From Clostridia bacterium (lineage in GTDB: Bacteria; Bacillota; Clostridia; Christensenellales; CAG-1252), in the NCBI GenBank assembly GCA_017615515.1, contig JAFZZX010000146.1:1-6300 (forward strand): a stretch of DNA of 6,300 nucleotides. Direction: 5' to 3'. The position numbers and the translations under genes were made by a program. Under the pieces are notes generated by a model that was given only the letters and a program-made list of their open reading frames with translations, made no database searches and had not been told where the DNA came from. Shown piece by piece: positions 5,010 through 6,300 of the stretch (position 1 is its first letter; each line of letters opens with the position of its first letter).

Positions 5010-6300
5010 ATGAAACGTCATTTTCTGCTCTTAATGATCCTACTTATCCTCTCTTCGGTCGCGACGATCTTATTCTCTTGCACCCTTTTGGGCGGGGAGA
5101 GGACGGAACCGACCGCAGAACCCGCCTCTAAAGAGGCGGAGATCCCCCCTAAGACCGTCCTCTTCCTCGGGGACTCGATCGGAGAGGCGCTCGCGGGAAT
5201 GTCCCCTCTGACCGAACGGGAAGCCTACGGCTACTACGGCATCCTCGGCAACGCCAACGAGCTGACCTATTACAACCGAGCCGTCACCGCCTTTACGAGC
5301 GGCAACTTGCTGAATTATATCAAACGCGAAAACGACGGCGTCACCTTGATGAAGTCGATGATCACGGGTGCGGATCTGATCCATATCTCGATCCTCGGCA
5401 ATAATTTTCTGAACTCCAACCACAACCAAATGATGATCGACCTCGCGAACGAGGACTACACCGACATTCGCGCGAGACAGGAAAAGGCGACCCGGAACCT
5501 CGACGAGATCCTCGCCTACATTCGCTCGCTGAACCCGGACGCGGTGGTCGTGATCCAAACTCTCTACAATCCGACGGGGCCGGACAGCCCGCTCGTCCCT
5601 TCCCGTGCGCGCGCCTATCTCGCGGGAATGGGGATCGGCAGCGAGGATTACCACGACCTGATGAGCAAGATGATCCGCGAAATCAACCGCGTTTTCACCG
5701 ACTACCTCGCGGCACACACCGTGACGGGAGAGAACGGCGTGGAGATTCGCCCCTTCGAGCTCGCCGACGTGTCAGCTGCTTTTGAAGAGATCTACCAAAC
5801 CGACCCCGTCCGCTGGAGCGACTTATTCTGCGACGACGGCGTCCATCCGAGCAACGAGGGGCACGCCGTCATCGCGGGGGTACTACAAGACAAATTCGCC
5901 GAACTGGGGTTCGCTTCGCCGAAAGCCTTACAAAACTACAAGAGAAACAAGGTCCGACAACTGCGCCGCCTCTTCTCCACCCTGCCCGACCTCGACCGCG
6001 TCAGCGGGGAGATCATGGCGGCGACCGACTTTAAGGGGGTCACAGAAGCCTATTTCGACGGGGTGCGCGGCGTTGTCCCCGTCTACGACGTACTTCCTGA
6101 GCCTTCGGGCGAAACCTTCCGTGAGGATCTTACCTTCGACATCACCACAGCCCAAGCCTTCGAGATCGACCTGCTCACCTTCTTTGAGCCCGAAGAGAGC
6201 AAGATCGTCTTTCGTGAAAACGGCGACTACACGCTGACGCTCACGGCGAAACGGATGCTGAACTCTCTGCTCTCCATCGCGATCGCCTCTCAAGGGGTCA
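5010..6300 (+). CDS. SGNH/GDSL-type hydrolase lipoprotein, 3' end outside window
   Basis: A frame opens at ATG 5010 and stays open to the right edge (430 residues visible). MKRHFLLLMILLILSS plus a hydrophobic stretch ending LFSC makes a lipoprotein signal with lipid-modified Cys24 (Phe at -2 is unusual for a lipobox). A Pro/Glu-rich linker at about 30-47 precedes the enzyme. SGNH blocks are visible: LGDS (53-56, nucleophile Ser56), Gly98 in TSGN, GNN (130-132, Asn132 as oxyanion-hole residue, with Phe where GxND has Asp), and DGVHP (276-280, catalytic Asp276 and His279). Such enzymes remove acyl or acetyl groups from carbohydrates, peptidoglycan or lipids; the substrate here is unknown. The region after about residue 300 is an extra C-terminal part that I do not recognise. 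An in-frame stop at 4959 with no other standard start codon after it supports this ATG. No good Shine-Dalgarno precedes it. Its promoter is divergent from that of the 68-residue ORF. Confidence 0.88.
   Translation, partial: MKRHFLLLMILLILSSVATILFSCTLLGGERTEPTAEPASKEAEIPPKTVLFLGDSIGEALAGMSPLTEREAYGYYGILGNANELTYYNRAVTAFTSGNLLNYIKRENDGVTLMKSMITGADLIHISILGNNFLNSNHNQMMIDLANEDYTDIRARQEKATRNLDEILAYIRSLNPDAVVVIQTLYNPTGPDSPLVPSRARAYLAGMGIGSEDYHDLMSKMIREINRVFTDYLAAHTVTGENGVEIRPFELADVSAAFEEIYQTDPVRWSDLFCDDGVHPSNEGHAVIAGVLQDKFAELGFASPKALQNYKRNKVRQLRRLFSTLPDLDRVSGEIMAATDFKGVTEAYFDGVRGVVPVYDVLPEPSGETFREDLTFDITTAQAFEIDLLTFFEPEESKIVFRENGDYTLTLTAKRMLNSLLSIAIASQGV

Noticed and set aside
5070..5717. Minus-strand open frame of 215 codons opposite the SGNH gene
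   Set aside because: The plus-strand frame carries the signal peptide and the catalytic motifs; the antisense translation is a Val/Asp/Arg-rich shadow.
1..6300. Mobile elements, CRISPR arrays, tRNA or rRNA genes
   Set aside because: No regularly spaced repeats, transposase motifs, terminal inverted repeats or tRNA-like folds were seen on either strand.

Overview
The window looks like chromosomal DNA of a GC-rich member of the Bacillota, most likely an uncultured Clostridia lineage. The GC content appears to be in the mid-50s percent (not computed exactly). The reasons are a PyrR protein preceded by a Bacillota-style pyr attenuator, sigma-A type promoters, intrinsic terminators with U-runs, and an IMP-forming gene pair (PurO-type cyclohydrolase plus stand-alone AICAR formyltransferase) that I associate with clostridial genomes. 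No mobile element, CRISPR array, tRNA or rRNA is visible.

Layout. (1) Positions 1-1637, plus strand: the C-terminal part of an MMPL/RND-type membrane transporter, cut by the left edge. (2) Positions 1681-1725: a strong, nearly symmetrical hairpin between convergent genes, probably a shared bidirectional terminator. (3) Positions 4470 down to 1759, minus strand: a three-gene cluster pyrR - purO-type IMP cyclohydrolase - AICAR formyltransferase. It has a near-consensus promoter (4442-4470) and a leader of about 113 nt that can fold as a PyrR-type attenuator: recognition hairpin, antiterminator and terminator. (4) Positions 4813-4607, minus strand: a 68-residue protein of unknown function with its own promoter and no obvious terminator before the pyrR promoter. 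(5) Positions 4848-4911: two back-to-back promoters. (6) Positions 5010-6300, plus strand: a lipoprotein of the SGNH/GDSL hydrolase class that runs off the right edge.

How the genes fit together. The formyltransferase and the PurO-type cyclohydrolase together carry out the last two steps of IMP synthesis, a job done by one fused PurH protein in most bacteria. Both lie downstream of pyrR, with no recognisable promoter or terminator in the 101-nt gap. Read-through of the pyr attenuator should therefore set the level of these purine genes as well as of PyrR. That would tie the end of purine synthesis to a pyrimidine-sensing RNA switch, and it is the most interesting inference in this window. The transporter, the 68-residue protein and the SGNH lipoprotein show no evident functional link to nucleotide synthesis.

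I did not find a clearly unprecedented system. The pieces belong to known families; the arrangement and some details of the leader RNA are the parts worth following up.
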